Source of the DNA: Carallia brachiata
Lineage: Eukaryota > Streptophyta > Magnoliopsida > Malpighiales > Rhizophoraceae
Direction of reading: 5' to 3'
Length of the DNA stretch: 64,000 nt
Assembly: GCA_021464245.1 (NCBI GenBank)
Contig: JADCRB010000060.1
Location: 797,797 to 861,796, forward strand
The notes under the pieces were generated by a model. That model saw nothing but the letters and a program-made list of their open reading frames with translations, was not told the origin of the DNA and ran no database searches. Below, in pieces: positions 33,705 to 46,920 of the stretch. A program made the translations under genes and the position numbers. Numbering within the stretch: position 1 is the stretch's first letter; every line of letters begins with the position of its first letter.

Positions 33705-36700
33705 TGCATCACTGTAGTTAAATACATTTGATGCATGTATTGCAGTAGCGAATATCAAGAAACCGTGAAAAAGTCTGTTTAATGTAACTAAAAATTTAAT
33801 CTTTCGATATCTTAAATTTTAATAGTAAAAATGGAATATAAAATTTATCAAAATTAAAAAAATAATCTTATGTTGTAGTTGACTGATTTTGTTAGTGATT
33901 TTAACTATTGCCGACCTACAGCTTAAGCTACCTAGAGAATATATTTTGTGGCGAAAAACAAAGGGAAAAATTGAAATATGATGAATTCTAACTCGCTAAC
34001 AGACTACAGGCTTGTTTGGGATTGCGTTTTAACTGCGGTGTGTTGGAAAAACTTGAGTTGCAAAATCAAAACTCATTTGGTTAACATTTCAATTACCAAA
34101 ATGCTACAGTGCACAAAAACTAAAAGTCACTTGTACCTTCATTTTCTAAAAGCTCTAATTACATGTTTTTCCCTAATATAGTCTCAACCATAATAGATAA
34201 CTTTTCAAATAAACAAATATATTATTGGGTAATATTTCGTACATACATTTTGTTACTCATATAATATAATAATTTTTTCATACTTTTTTAAGAAAAAATT
34301 TTTTAAAACAATTTTATATAGTATCTATATTTTATGTTTTAAAGTAATATTCATTTTGATTTAAGTTTTAGTTTTATATAAAAAATAAAAAAAATAATTT
34401 TTAAATTTGACACATTAATCGATCAATCACTCTATGCAGTGACTGCATATACATAATTAAATCTTATATTATTATAAACTTAGAATAAATGAAAGCTAAA
34501 GCCCCACTTAAGAAATGTGTTAACGGGGCATATTAGTTCCGTTGTAATACCTCAAGGGAGATTTTTAGTAGCCATGTAAATGGAAAAAAAATAGTGAAAG
34601 GGGACCATTATTAATATTTTTCATCATATTCTCATAAGCACTAATACAAAACTAATTAAAAAGGAATAAAAATAAAAAAATAAAAAAATAAATAGGTAAT
34701 AAAATAAAATATAATAAAATAAAAATTTACCTTTACCAATAAATTTTGAAAAATAAAATAAATTAAAAATCATGTTATTTATAGTTATTTTGCATACTAA
34801 TAATTATTTTGATAGTAATTTTATCCTACAACTGAAATTCAATTATATTTTTTTATAATATTTTTATTATTAAAATCAAACAACATATAACTTTAAATTA
34901 CAGTACTTTTACTTTCAACACTTTTATTCACAATACTTTTTTCTATAATAATTTATCCCACGGTACTATCATGGCTTACAATTGGAAAACTCCAAAAAGT
35001 CCTAACCACTTCCTTTTGCCTTGCACTGCAAAAGGAATCAAACATTCACTCAGCACGGAAGTAAGAGGGGAAAAGTTAAATTTTGCCTTTATTAGTTGAC
35101 GAAGTCATGGGTACGTGTAATATAGGCACCCCACTTGACTTGCCCATTGCCTTATTTTGCCCAAAAAGTCAAAAAATACAGCTAGAGACATCATTTTTCA
35201 AGAACAAATATACTAGGTAAACGTGAAACAAAATATATATATATATATATATATTACATAAACTGTTTAATAAAATATACATAAAATATGTATTTAATTA
35301 TATAATATTTAATAATTTATATATTTTTTAATTTTTTAAATTTAATATATTTATTTATGATCTAACAATTTATATTATTACGTATTTATCACATTTGCAC
35401 ACTTAAAATTTCTTTTATTTGCTTATTTGCTCCACTGCATCATAATTTTCATTATTACAAAAAAAAGATTTGTTTAATTTTTTTCTTCATATCGTAATAA
35501 TTAGCTGTTAACTTATCAGTTATTAATAAAAATAAAGAATACGAGTCGGAAAATATCACATAACTATAAATACCCTATCCACTCAAAATAAGCAAATTCT
35601 AATTAATTGACTTTTCGAATTGAGGGGATTCAAACCCCCTAAATCAGTTGAGACCAAAGCCCCAGCACCACCACCATCTTTGACTAGGCTGAGGTAAGTT
35701 TAATTGATTGGAGAAAAGGTGAAGTTGAATTGCTATCATATTATGTCTATTTACTCTTATAGAAGTCCCACTAATCCATCTATGTATAAAAATTACACAC
35801 GCACGCGCACATAAGGGATTAACCAACCCAAAAGAATGTCTACCTATCAATTTAAAGTATCTTTTAAGTGATCAAATATATATTCAAGACGATTAAATAC
35901 ATGTCTGGTGATTATTTATATTTAATCGCTTAATACATGCATCATCACTCCAAAACATGCATCATCACTCCAAAACGTGCATTATGAGAATACGGGTTTA
36001 ATTCTTTTTTTTTTTTTAAATCATGATGTAGAGTAATATTGAGTATATTTAGAGTAATACTAAATATTACTTAAATTTTAGTTTTTTATTAGTAAAAAAT
36101 TATTTTTTAACAAAAAAGAAAAATTGGGACCCAAAATAACTGTAAAAGAAATTATAAAGTTTTACGTATCATGTTGGGAACAGTCAGTAAAACTTATTCG
36201 TGTCATTTATCATGATCCATTTTTAATAATCGCTAATTAATTTTGACGTGCATTTTTGCAAGGGGAGGGGGAAATAACGAGCTTTGAGGAATTTGATTAG
36301 TCTAGTGGAGATTGTTGCCTTTGACTACAAGACTAGGATAATTTTCAACTTCAATTATGCCCTCCTCTCACGGGTTCAGTTTGATTGATTGGAAATATTT
36401 AGTAAAATTTTTTAAATGTGATTAAAATTTGATTAAAGTAATATAAATTGTGAAATTATTAATTTTTTTAAAAATATATAAATTAAATAAATTATTGTGT
36501 AGTCTTTATAAAGTACGGGCATGCAGTATAGCTCAAAAAGTCTTTCTCCAGCCCTCAAACAAGAAAGAGCATTATGAATTTCCCATCTTTTGACGATATC
36601 GCAAATTGTCCAAATGCACTAAATTTCCACGAGGTGGTCAAAGATTGAGATTCTCTGAAATTAGATCTAATTAACTCTACAGAAAATTTAATGGATCATG

Positions 36701-39700
36701 ATCAGCTCAAATTGGGACAAAAAATTGTTTAATAAAAAAAAATAAACTCAAAATGAAGAAATCAAGAAGGAAAAAATTGGTTTGCTTGTGTAGGGGATGC
36801 GTGTAGTGATTGGCTTTCAAAGAAGGTTATACCAAGGAAATTAGACGATAGAAGGAACTTAATGATTAGCTTTCAAAGAAGCTTCTCCGAAAAAAATTAT
36901 TTGGCATTAACCTTTTTAAGACTCACAGAATTACAAAAATAAACTAACTAATTAAATTTTTTTTTTATTTTTTTACAGTAAAAAATTACAATTATTTACA
37001 CATTTTTGTTTTATTTGTGTCTCCTTAACTTGTGTTTATGTAGTAGTGCTTTTCTTATATTGGTTGTTTTTACTCCTAGCATTTTTTCTTTGTTGAGCTT
37101 TGGTAGGTGGACAAAAAATTTAGTCATAGAGCAATCAAAGTTGTCTTTTATTTTTTTTATATTTTTTAAAAACTGAATCTTAAATATATTTAATATTTAT
37201 TTAAATATATTTAGTGTTATCATAAAACTTAATTTTTAACAGAATTTTTTTTTTTAAATGTTTTCTGATGCTTATCTAGATGGATTCTGTCTTAGTCAGA
37301 GACCTACCAACTTTTATTATTCTTTGCTTTGCAAGAAATGAAAAACAAAATAATTCAAGATTTGAACCTCCACCGACACTTGGGCGTATGCCGGACTAAA
37401 ACGACATCGAACGACACGACATTGAATAAAATTATTATAACTGTAAATAAAGCATATTTCACGTCCGTGTGTGCGAATAAGTATATCGAGTTTATCTACA
37501 ATGCACCACTCCTGTGACCAAAAAAAAAAAAAAGGTTTGAATTTAGAAGCTAAAGCAATTAATATTTAACCAAACCCCTTGCCTCAAAAAAAATATTTCA
37601 CTATACCCCTAGTCCTCAAACACGACAAGATGTATGAAAAAAAAGTTAAATAACAGAATATTGCATATTATACCATATCTATTACACATTCTATCATATA
37701 TTTTTTTTGTATAGACTATCATAACGTTTTGTAGGAGAAAAATTTGATAACAACATATTAAAAACAACACGATCGACGTATATTGATATGACATAATTTA
37801 ATAAAATATTTATTAAATTTTTTAAAAAATAGCATATGAGCTTTTGGATTGTTCAGTGCATCCTCCATATACCTCTTACTATGTTTTTTTTTTTATTTAT
37901 TATTATAAAAAAGAAAGTTTTAAATCTTACGTTCCTATGCAGTCTAAGCTCCAAAACTTTAAATTTCAAAATTTTGAATATTTTGATATATGTGACTCCT
38001 TGTGGACTTTATCCAATTCTTCGGTCCATCAATGCTTTAACTTCGTCAAAGGGCTGTATCCAATGCGTGGCTCATAGGCCAAACCCAAAGCCCACGTCAA
38101 CGGTCAAACTACCCCAGGAGAATATAGAAGACACGTGGCCGATGGATGAACGAATAACGGCAGCGTATATGGCTTAACAAACGAAACCAAAAAGGTGGAA
38201 GTCAGGGCGCGCAGTTTTGCTGCAATTGTTGGAAGGTTGTCTTCCAATCTTTGAATTTAGCATTCTAACCTTTAATCTATTGTCCTACACTTTTTCTCTC
38301 TTACCAGTTGTTTTATAACTTTTAAAGAGATCAAAAAAAATAAAAAAAGGTGGAAGTCCCTCTTGACATTTCAATGGTTATAATGGGGAGAGTTATGTCA
38401 TCGGGTAAATATTGATTTAATGAACTTCTCCATGGATTACCCAAATGCTGCACATATTGAAGAATTTTAACTCACTCTATGTTTTTCAATTTAACAAAGC
38501 AATGAAAGAATTTAAAAAAATGGAAAGTATTAGGTAAGATTTTTAGATGAGATTAAAATAAAATTAAAGTAATAAAAGCAGTTGTATTATTGAATTTAAA
38601 AAATTTTAAAAAAATTATTAGACATATCAAATAAATTACGTATATACTCTAATACTACTAAAAAAGTTTGACCTAATAGTGGTCTTAAAAAAAAAAGAGG
38701 AATGCATGATACCAAAATAAGGAAAAAAGAGGAATCATTTTAACGGAACAATCAAATCAAGAACGTAAATCCCAAATACCCTTAAAATGGAAGAATATAG
38801 ATGAAGGCAAACCCGGCAACAGCGCAAACACTTGGGGGAAAAGAAAATCAAGGAATCGATGAAAAATCTCAAGAATCACCAAGAAATACTCAAACGTGGT
38901 AATGTTTGGGACTCATAAATTCTGTTTAAAGATTCTTCCATTTTTGTAAGTTCTTGGCGTTCTTCAAACATTCCCTAGTGTCTATGAATCTTTTTTGATT
39001 AATTGATTAGATTAAAAATCGAAATCTAGAATTTCAATTTTAGAGACAATTTCAATACTAACAAATTATAGCTCATCCCTAAGCAGCGACGACCATTAAG
39101 GAAGTGGATACTGATTGGGCATGTCCGAATTCCGGCATGTCCAAATCTGCTATGCGGACTAATTTTGCGGGCCTCATACATGGATACACAAAATCAACGC
39201 CGCATAGGTCTTTTTTTTTTTGACCAATGGTAGGTACATTAGACAATATTTTCATTAATTATGGTCATGAGTCTAAAATAGTTAAGTTGTTAAGTATATC
39301 ATTAATTATCCATAATTGGCAATGCAATCAACAGCAAAAATCCAAGCAAACTAGTTTTTTCATCTGCGCTACATGCAGATGTACATGATCTTTAATTTCA
39401 ATAAATAAAAAATTGTACATATATTTAAATAATTTAAATGCAGATATATATTCGTATGGTAAAAAAATTTAATTTATGAATCATGCTAAATACAGTTTTT
39501 CAGACTTTAATACCTTAAAATCTTCATTATTTTCAAATAATTCATTGCAAATTTCTCTTACTAATACTTACTATGCAATAGTTTTTATCGGACATTGGGT
39601 GATGTTGAGAATTGTAATAACAGAGCACTCGATGTTCCGCAGTACAATCCTTGAAGGTGACAACATACTATTTGTAGAATGAGTCTAAGTGTGAATGTGC

Positions 39701-40117
39701 TAGCTGAACATAACACAATCAAGCACATGCTAACAAAACTTGTCACACTCGATGTCCCTGGGAAACTACCACTGTATCAGCAAGACAACAAAGTTGTAAG
39801 CAAATATATATAGCTCAAATGTGAAAGAAAACAATCGATATAATCTAACCCAACAATAATAACCTTCTATTTTCTTTAATAGCGTTAAATTACTTCATTT
39901 GTTTTGTTTAATGAATGTTAACTATACTTCAATTGCTTTTATTAAGTCAAGTAGAAATTTGCGATTCCAAAAAGAATGAGAAGACAAACCAAAAGAGCTT
40001 GACAATAATTGTTTTATAGTTCTCTTGTATATTAATTATTTTTTTAATAAAGTTAAAATTTAAGAATCTAAACAGTTGAACGTTTAAATATATAGTTACT
40101 AATGTCCATTAAAACAC

Positions 40118-40156
<39 letters not shown>

Positions 40157-41230
40157 TAACAGTTCCAAGGAAATGCAAAATGAGGCAAAAATATTAAAAC
40201 AAAAAAAAAAAGAAAGAGAAGGTTGTCACGTAGCATCCTCATGTCATAGAAATTGTAGTGTTATATAGATGCTTTGCAACCTTCAATCTAAAAGAAATTC
40301 ACACAAAAAAGAAAATGGAGATGATCGAACACACAAACACCTTTATTCATTTTTATTTTCTACGATAGTAATATTGTAGCACTATTCCTATATTCATTTT
40401 TACCTCTTAGAAAACTCTTTTTTCTTGCCCTAAAAGTCAATGATTATATAGAATCCAGTTAGTGCAAAGATGAATTTAAGTGCGAAATGTTCCAAGAGAC
40501 ATTGCCAGACACATGATATTGAGTATGTAACAGATTATACTGTAAAAAATAAAAAGCTTGGATAGGCAGATCGACCAATTAGAAATAGCAGCATGTAGGT
40601 GATGGAAAGTTCAAACCAACATATGTTGTTCATAAGACATAAAATAATCGGAATGTCTGGCATTGCGCTCTTGATATGTCAAAATTTATTACCTTCTAAG
40701 TAGACATCCTTGCATATGTATAATGACATGGATTTCGCAAAGTAATTAAGTACTATGAGGAAATTCATGATAGCCTTGGAAACAAAGTACATGGCACATT
40801 CAACTTCAAACAACAAAATGTTGAAAAGTCAAAAAAGATATCCACCTGACCTCGTCATTTATATTTGCAGCTGTCTCCTAAATCTTCTGTAATACTATTG
40901 CTAAAGCCTCAAATTCACAGTGCAGTGCCTGACAAGAAAGGTACAGAAAAAGGGTTCGGAAACTTGGAGCATGGAGGAGCAGAAGTTAATAAAATATACA
41001 GCATTTCATATTCTAACCTCTTTCTCGAAAATTAGATTCCGAATCCCTGTATCCATTGTAAATTTTTTTTTTTTTCTAAAGGTGAGGTAACAAATAAACA
41101 TTTGTTAATTGTACGGATATCTCAAATCCTTTGAAATTTCATAACCGTATTGTAATTAAAAAAAAATTTAATAAGAAAACTCTTAGAGTTCCATAACTAT
41201 CTTGAGGAAAATTAAAAGTCTACGAACTAA
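33705..41230. other. Long AT-rich spacer with small repeats
   Basis: No gene is recognised on either strand. It contains two members of a dispersed AT-rich repeat family (about 36395-36515 and 38525-38665), a 20-bp tandem duplication near 35937-35976, a (TA)n at about 35236-35254, an (AAT)n array at about 40120-40157 and a G-box-like CACGTGGC near 38133. Open frames up to 113 codons lack domains. Confidence 0.45.
40118..40157. repeat. (AAT)n microsatellite
   Basis: About 13 uninterrupted AAT units. Confidence 0.9.
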
Positions 41231-41406
41231 CACTACAGCAAAAATTGTTTATTGTGACGTTTGCCATATGTCATAATAAGTTAAAAAAACGTCAATGCTG
41301 ACCTATATTGACATCTTTTACAAATGTCACCTAAACGTCGCTTAAAAGAATGTTGCTAGGTATTAAAGTGACGTATATTACAAACGTTGTTACGGTGACT
41401 ATAGTG
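41231..41406. mobile_element. Miniature CACTA-like element
   Basis: The left end is CACTACAGCAAAAATTG and the right end, reverse-complemented, is CACTATAGTCACCG. Several subterminal motifs of the form GTGACGTTT, AAACGTC or GACGTATATTA occur in both orientations, as expected for CACTA (En/Spm) subterminal repeats. A 3-bp target duplication is not evident. Confidence 0.5.
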
Positions 41407-41611
41407 AACAAAAAAATAATGCAGAATTCAAATGGACAAAAATTAAAGCTGTAATGGACAGAAACTCTCCTCTAGCCTATTCAAGAAGCTCTTCAAAATA
41501 GCCAAAAAAAAAATTCAAAGAGAAGTGTTAAAGAATGAAGTAAGCCAAAATTTTGTTCCCCATAAGTAAGTATGAAGTATGGCAAAAGATAAAAGAACAA
41601 AAGAAAAGAAT

Positions 41612-42395
41612 AGATATATAGTCTAGAAGAGGCTATTGTGCGTAGGTGGTTGCTAACCTGTGCCGACAGCTCTTTCTGGTTTGTGCTTCCCTGATGAAGC
41701 TCTGTCGGTCCTTGATGGCCATTTTTTTTAAAATTTTTTCTCATTGGTCTCGTGTCGTTTCCGTGGTGGAGGTTGGGTTTTGGGGTTTTTGGTTTTTGCC
41801 TCTCTACCATGCATTCCTGTTTGGTGTGGTTTGGTGTTGGTGCGCTCGCTCCCCAATTTCCCCTCACCGTCCATGCAATCGGCGTGGAATTGGGGGGTTT
41901 CCTTTTGCTAGCGTGCAGTCCGGTCTTGTATAGTGGGTGAAGGTTCAGTGGTTCCGGCTTCTCGTAGGCGCATGGGGATATGCATCTCTGGTGTGGGTTG
42001 CAGCTTTGCTTTCATTTTTTCGTATGTCTCCAGGGGATTATCGTCAGATCCACTGCGGTTTCAGGCAGTGGTTGGCTTTCCTTAGTAGCCTGTTGACGAG
42101 TGGCCGCTGTTGGGCTGTAGAGCTCTCACCGACGACAACTAGTGTTGGTCCCTCTCTTGTGAGTGGTGGCTGTGGAGCTAATTTTGGGCTAGTGTGCCCT
42201 TCGGCCTATGGGCCAATTTCCTTCTGGGGCTTGGGTCTGAGTTCTCTTTGGCAGTGCTGTGGCTTGCTCTTGTGACTTCCTTTGTTGGGCCTGTTGGATT
42301 GGTTTGGGTTGCTGGGCTTTTTGTATGTGATGCTTTTGGGTCCTAATTGTACTCGTTTTAGGTTTTAATGAAATCTATCTTTTTTGTTGTTCAAA
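41612..42395 (+). mobile_element. 5'-truncated LINE-like insertion with 13-bp TSD
   Basis: A 784-bp block of clearly higher GC than its surroundings ends 'tttaatgaaatctatc...ttgttcaaaaaaa', a poly-A-type tail preceded by an ATGAAA-like signal as in plant L1 3' UTRs. It is bounded by the same 13 bases, AAAAGAAAAGAAT, at 41599-41611 and 42396-42408. Long perfect duplications plus an A tail and no LTR or TIR indicate target-primed insertion. Open frames inside (up to about 112 codons) resemble no protein I know, so this is probably 3' UTR. A non-LTR element of another class, or a retrocopy, is possible. Confidence 0.65.
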
Positions 42396-42408
42396 AAAAG
42401 AAAAGAAT

Positions 42409-44830
42409 GAAAATTGGACTGTAAAATGAAAAAATCAAGACAAAACAGAGAAAAATCACAACCCACCTAAGGATCCACATAAAAAGTACACCACATGACG
42501 AGAGAAAGAATTAGAAGAGAAGATGAGGTCTAAGATGGGGTGTCTACTGTCGTTTTATGTGGTTCAGTTAATTTAAGAGGTTTGATTTTAGATAAATTCT
42601 GAATGATGAAATTAAATTTACAGTTCATCACTTGACGTAGAGAATGACGTAATTATTTAATCACTTTACAATTTTTAAACAAAGAATTGTAATATTTTTT
42701 AACAAAACTGTAAAAAATTACTACTACCGTTTAAGCTGCAACCTACAAGCTAACGGCCACCACATTGAAAGTTGAGATGCACGCAGCACATGTATGTATA
42801 GTTCGACACAGCGCATGTATTTAGCTGAATCCTGCACCCACTTCCTGGCTAACTGGCTCCACCTTTACTTTTACCACTATGTTTAGTTTGTCACTTTTAC
42901 TTCCATTTTGTCCCCTCACATAAGTCGAGCCTTAAAAACGATTTGTTGGTCCCTCTCTCCTTTCCTACCTTTGTACGTGCTCCCGTTCCTCTGGCCATAA
43001 TTCTCGTGTTAGCCCCCATTATTTTTTCTTCTCTCTGCCCTGACTTTTGTGGAAGTTTTTCAGAATTTAAAGCATACTTTTCTAGTATTTTATTCAGTTA
43101 GGAATAACAATAGAATAGAACGAATAATGTCATTCCAATCGCGTCTGACGTATAAATGTTGTGGTTTTTTTTAATAATTTAAAAAAAGATATATTATCGA
43201 TGTCTAAATTATCATATTTGTGAATCAAAATTAAAAATTATCTTTTATTTTCTTTATTTAATTTTTTATAAAAAGAACTTATAACTCCAATACTATTAAA
43301 TTTAAATAGTCTTTCATCATGCTCAGCCCCGGTTGTTAACAAGAGTTAAACTAATTAGTATGTAAAGTACAAATTTTCTGACAAAAAAGGCAACCGAACA
43401 GGCTGCTGCCTTGTGGTAAATGTTGTAGTTAAATGGTATAATGTGAAAAATGATATATTAATCTACTCACTTTGACGTGGCCTAAAGTTTACACTCCAGA
43501 TTTCCTTTTATATTGCAACACTTTTTGGTTGATTATTTCAACCTTTTTCATTGTCCTTTTGTTATCCCATTTTTGAGAATATAATATCTCTTCAATTGAG
43601 TGAAATTGAGGAGAATTTCGTGGGGTATAAGAAGTACTACCACATATAAATTAACAAAATTTTTAATGGTCTTGAAAATTTTCTTTCTCATCAAAGCTTT
43701 TATAATGATAAATTTCGTTATGAGCAACTACAAGTTGTTCCAAACATCTGCTTCCAGTAATCTATGATTTAACACAAGGGGTATCAAATATGATTTCATC
43801 ACAAGAAGCTATCAATTAGAAAGCGGAAGCTGTTGTGGACTTCACAGTTTAGTTTACCATCATGTGTAATGTGAACGATTCATGTATTAAATTATTAATT
43901 TGGTTCACTAATCTTGGAGAAGTAGCTGGCTTAGCTTTTTTTGTTTTTTTTTGTTTTTTGAGCAAGAAGTAGCTGGCTTAGCTAAAATAGAGATATTTCA
44001 AATGTTATGCACTTATTGTATGAAGAATAAAATAGTAAATTATTAAATTAGCCGGGCGGAACTAGGGAGGAGACGAAGACCGTAGATAACATCATATCGC
44101 GTCTAAAAATTCGGAGATCGCGGTTTCTGGGAACCATTATTATCTCTACTTTCTAAACGGAAATGAGGATCTTCCTTTTATTTCCAGTATTGAAAAGGGA
44201 TTTGAGTGGTTTTAGTTTTGGAAATGAGATAATATACATATCTTTTTTGGTTTGAGAGACAATATATTTATCTCCTAGAGAAAATTAAGTAGGAAAATCC
44301 CTTTGTACCGTCATTTTCTTGCATTCTACTTTAAGAAGACAATAAATTAAGAGACATACAATAGAGAAATGAGAGCATGATTATCAGATCCAGCCCGACC
44401 CGAATGGTCGGGCCAAAAACTTAGTGATCTGAATAATAGATTGGGTTGAGTTATTCCATTAGACCAAAAAATACTTGACTTAGTCCAAATATGATAAAAT
44501 CCAAACGATTCTTCAAAACCAATTGACTCAGATTATGTTTATCATTTGTCTCCTTATATATAAAATCTTAAAAATATCTTATTTATCTATTTGAATACAA
44601 TATCTAGATTTTATATTGCAGAATAAAACAATTTGTCAATGTTTTGTTTTTGTCTATTTCTCATATAATGCAAATGCCTTATCAAAATTTTTATACATCC
44701 TAAAATTTCGAATTTTATGTTAAACGGCAAAATATTTTTAATATATTATAATTTTATTTTTATTGTTATTTTAGGTATACGGTTCAACCACCGGATGGTT
44801 GAATTAGTGCCCCACAGTCGATGGTCGGGT
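42409..44830. other. AT-rich spacer, nothing recognised
   Basis: No gene or defined repeat was found. Confidence 0.4.
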
Positions 44831-45571
44831 CAAGTGCAACAAGAGACAAATGCATAGAAGAAAGAGGCCTTCTAGAGATGGAGAGGGGCAGGAGAGACGA
44901 TTAACACAGTATCTTTCAGGTAAACTACAGTCAGTAGTTGTCCCTTCAATTGTTGTTCTATTCTACGATCTCTCTCTCCCTCTCTCTCTCTGTCTTTTGT
45001 CTCTGTCTCGTCAATCCTTATTATATGTGACAGAATATTAGGCTACTGTTCATCTGTGTGATTATTCTCTTTGCCTTTCTTTATCCCCATCCATCCATCT
45101 GGGACATTTGGGAAGGGACCAAATTTTGTTTTGTGGGGTTTGAAATATTTTTGGCCAATATTATTCATTTCCCTTTCAATCTTCCTGTTAGAGTCTGTTC
45201 TTCTCTAGTTTTTCAATTTCTATCAATAGGGGCAGTGCTTGATTTGGTTCATCAATCATCCGTTCCGCTTCCGAGTCATCGTGCCCTCTTCCTTGACCAA
45301 GATCCGATATTCCTTCGTCTTGGTTTCATCAGTAAAAGAAATTGAGAATATAATAAAATTGAACAATCCATCATCGCACCCCTTTTTCTGGAATATGTAA
45401 ACAAAGCGTCCCCAGGATCTCCGTGCATCTATCTCAGCGATTGCACTTTCCAAAGAACAAATATTTATGTAATTTTTATAAAGTTTCTCATTTTTTTTTC
45501 ATCAAGTTGATTCCTTTTTTTTTTTTTTTAATGCCCTTTTGTTAATGTTGCTGCAGAGAGAGATAGGAGAA
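44831..45571 (+). promoter_or_regulatory. LBD36 copy 1 leader and promoter region
   Basis: A CT-rich stretch at about 44969-44990 is typical of plant core promoters and leaders. The segment 'atctcagcgattgcactttccaaag' (45431-45455) is related to leader segments of the other two LBD genes. The sequence ttgctgcag| at 45556 is a good splice acceptor just before the ATG, suggesting a 5'-UTR intron. Confidence 0.5.
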
Positions 45572-46438
45572 ATGTCGTCGGCGCCGTGCGCGGCGTGCAA
45601 GTTTCTGAGGAGAAAATGCACGCAGGAATGCGTTTTCGCACCCTATTTCCCGCCGGACCAACCCCAGAAATTCGCAGTTGTCCACAAGGTGTTTGGAGCC
45701 AGCAACGTCACCAAAATTTTAAACGAGTTGCCCACGACGCAGCGTGAGGACGCAGTCAATTCGCTTGCTTACGAGGCGGAGACTCGTCTCCGGGATCCGG
45801 TCTACGGCTGTGTGGGTCTCATCTCCATACTCCAACATCGACTAAGGCAAGTGCAGGGCGATCTCGAAACCGCAAGGAAAGAGTTGGCCACCTATATTGG
45901 ACCAGAGGCAATGCTTCCCATCCTGCAACCGCGAGCCTTTATGCCGGAGCCACCACAGCATCTGGGTGCGCCTTCTTCTTCATCTTCTGTGATGTTGTCG
46001 ATGATGGGTGTTCCTACTGGGCCGGCACGCGGTGGTGGTGGGCAATTGGCGATAGGGGAGCCTTCTCAACGGCAGCAGCCAGATAAGCATTTTGGGCAGA
46101 TGGCTGCTGCCGCATTGGTTGCAAGAGATGAACAGGAGATGCTTGGAACCTATCAGCAACCGCGGGTTTTGGGGTTTAATAGTGGGTTTGATTCAGAGGG
46201 TTTAGCCAGTACTGTTGGTGGGTTTAACCAGATTGGTGCTGCTGGTGGTATGTCATCTTCATTATCTCTAAGCACCATTCATAACAACACCTACCAGATC
46301 CAACCGCAGCAACAAGAGCCTCCCCACCCCCACCACCACCACCGCCACCAACTTCAGGCACAGCTTTTGCTTCAATCTCTAGAGGAGCAGCCAAGTGCAA
46401 AAGGTCAAGAGGGCAGGAGTGGAGGTCCATCTTGCTAA
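45572..46438 (+). CDS. LBD36: LOB-domain protein, LBD36/ASL1-like, copy 1
   Basis: Single coding exon, 288 residues. LBD/AS2 proteins are plant-specific nuclear DNA-binding regulators; the LBD36/ASL1 and AS2 branch works in leaf, petal and meristem-boundary patterning. The N-terminal LOB domain (residues about 4-103) has the zinc-binding C block '[15 protein letters not shown]' (C-x2-C-x6-C-x3-C), the GAS block with 'VFGASNVTKIL', and the coiled-coil part '[20 protein letters not shown]'. The C-terminal half is variable, rich in Ser, Gly, Gln and His, with a short His run near residues 253-260. I start at 'MSSAPC', not the ATG 33 bases upstream, because that ATG lies before the likely leader splice acceptor at 45556. 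All LOB key residues are intact. It is the closest of the three to canonical LBD36 and lies divergent to MAPKKK5, about 13.7 kb away. Confidence 0.93.
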   Translation: MSSAPCAACKFLRRKCTQECVFAPYFPPDQPQKFAVVHKVFGASNVTKILNELPTTQREDAVNSLAYEAETRLRDPVYGCVGLISILQHRLRQVQGDLETARKELATYIGPEAMLPILQPRAFMPEPPQHLGAPSSSSSVMLSMMGVPTGPARGGGGQLAIGEPSQRQQPDKHFGQMAAAALVARDEQEMLGTYQQPRVLGFNSGFDSEGLASTVGGFNQIGAAGGMSSSLSLSTIHNNTYQIQPQQQEPPHPHHHHRHQLQAQLLLQSLEEQPSAKGQEGRSGGPSC

Positions 46439-46787
46439 AGATTTTCATCTCTCTTTTGTGTGCCTTTGCAGACTGTTGCTGAAGCAAATTTTTATTTTAG
46501 GTACGTAATGTTCACTTCCTTTGGCGGTCTTCCTTAAGCTTTTATGCTAGAGTGGATACTTTGAATGCTTTTATGTGTAAATTTTGGTTTTGATTTTCAC
46601 AAATGTGGATATTCCGTTTGGTGGAACTATAGAAAGCAAAAATACTCTTTATTGCACAAACCAGAAGAGGGATGATTAGGAGAATTCTTGTCTTTTCACT
46701 GCTTTGGATATTCCCTTCATCACTTGAATGTAGCTGTAGCTCCTAGATGCTAGAGATACTGGCATACCAAAATGAAATATATTTGGT

Positions 46788-46920
46788 GAAATTCTTTAAA
46801 TAAGATCAATATAAAATCGTTAAATGATTAAATTTGGACTATATATATATATATGCTGTTAGATTTTATCGAATGTAGGAGTTGCTTAACCACTTTTATT
46901 ACTACCTAAAATACAGCATC
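46788..46920. repeat. Member of a dispersed AT-rich MITE-like family
   Basis: It begins 'tttggtgaaattctttaaat', includes 'aaatcgttaaatgattaaat' and ends 'ttattactacctaaaa'. Related copies lie at about 36395-36515, 38525-38665, 49797-49955 and 53638-53770. They share the start '[22 protein letters not shown]', a middle 'gattgaatttaaaaaa' and an end 'agtattacctaaat'. The ends are weakly inverted relative to each other. Confidence 0.5.

Noticed and set aside
40118..40157. (AAT)n and other interspersed A/T repeats as a possible CRISPR-like array
   Set aside because: Simple microsatellites with no spacers, in a plant genome.
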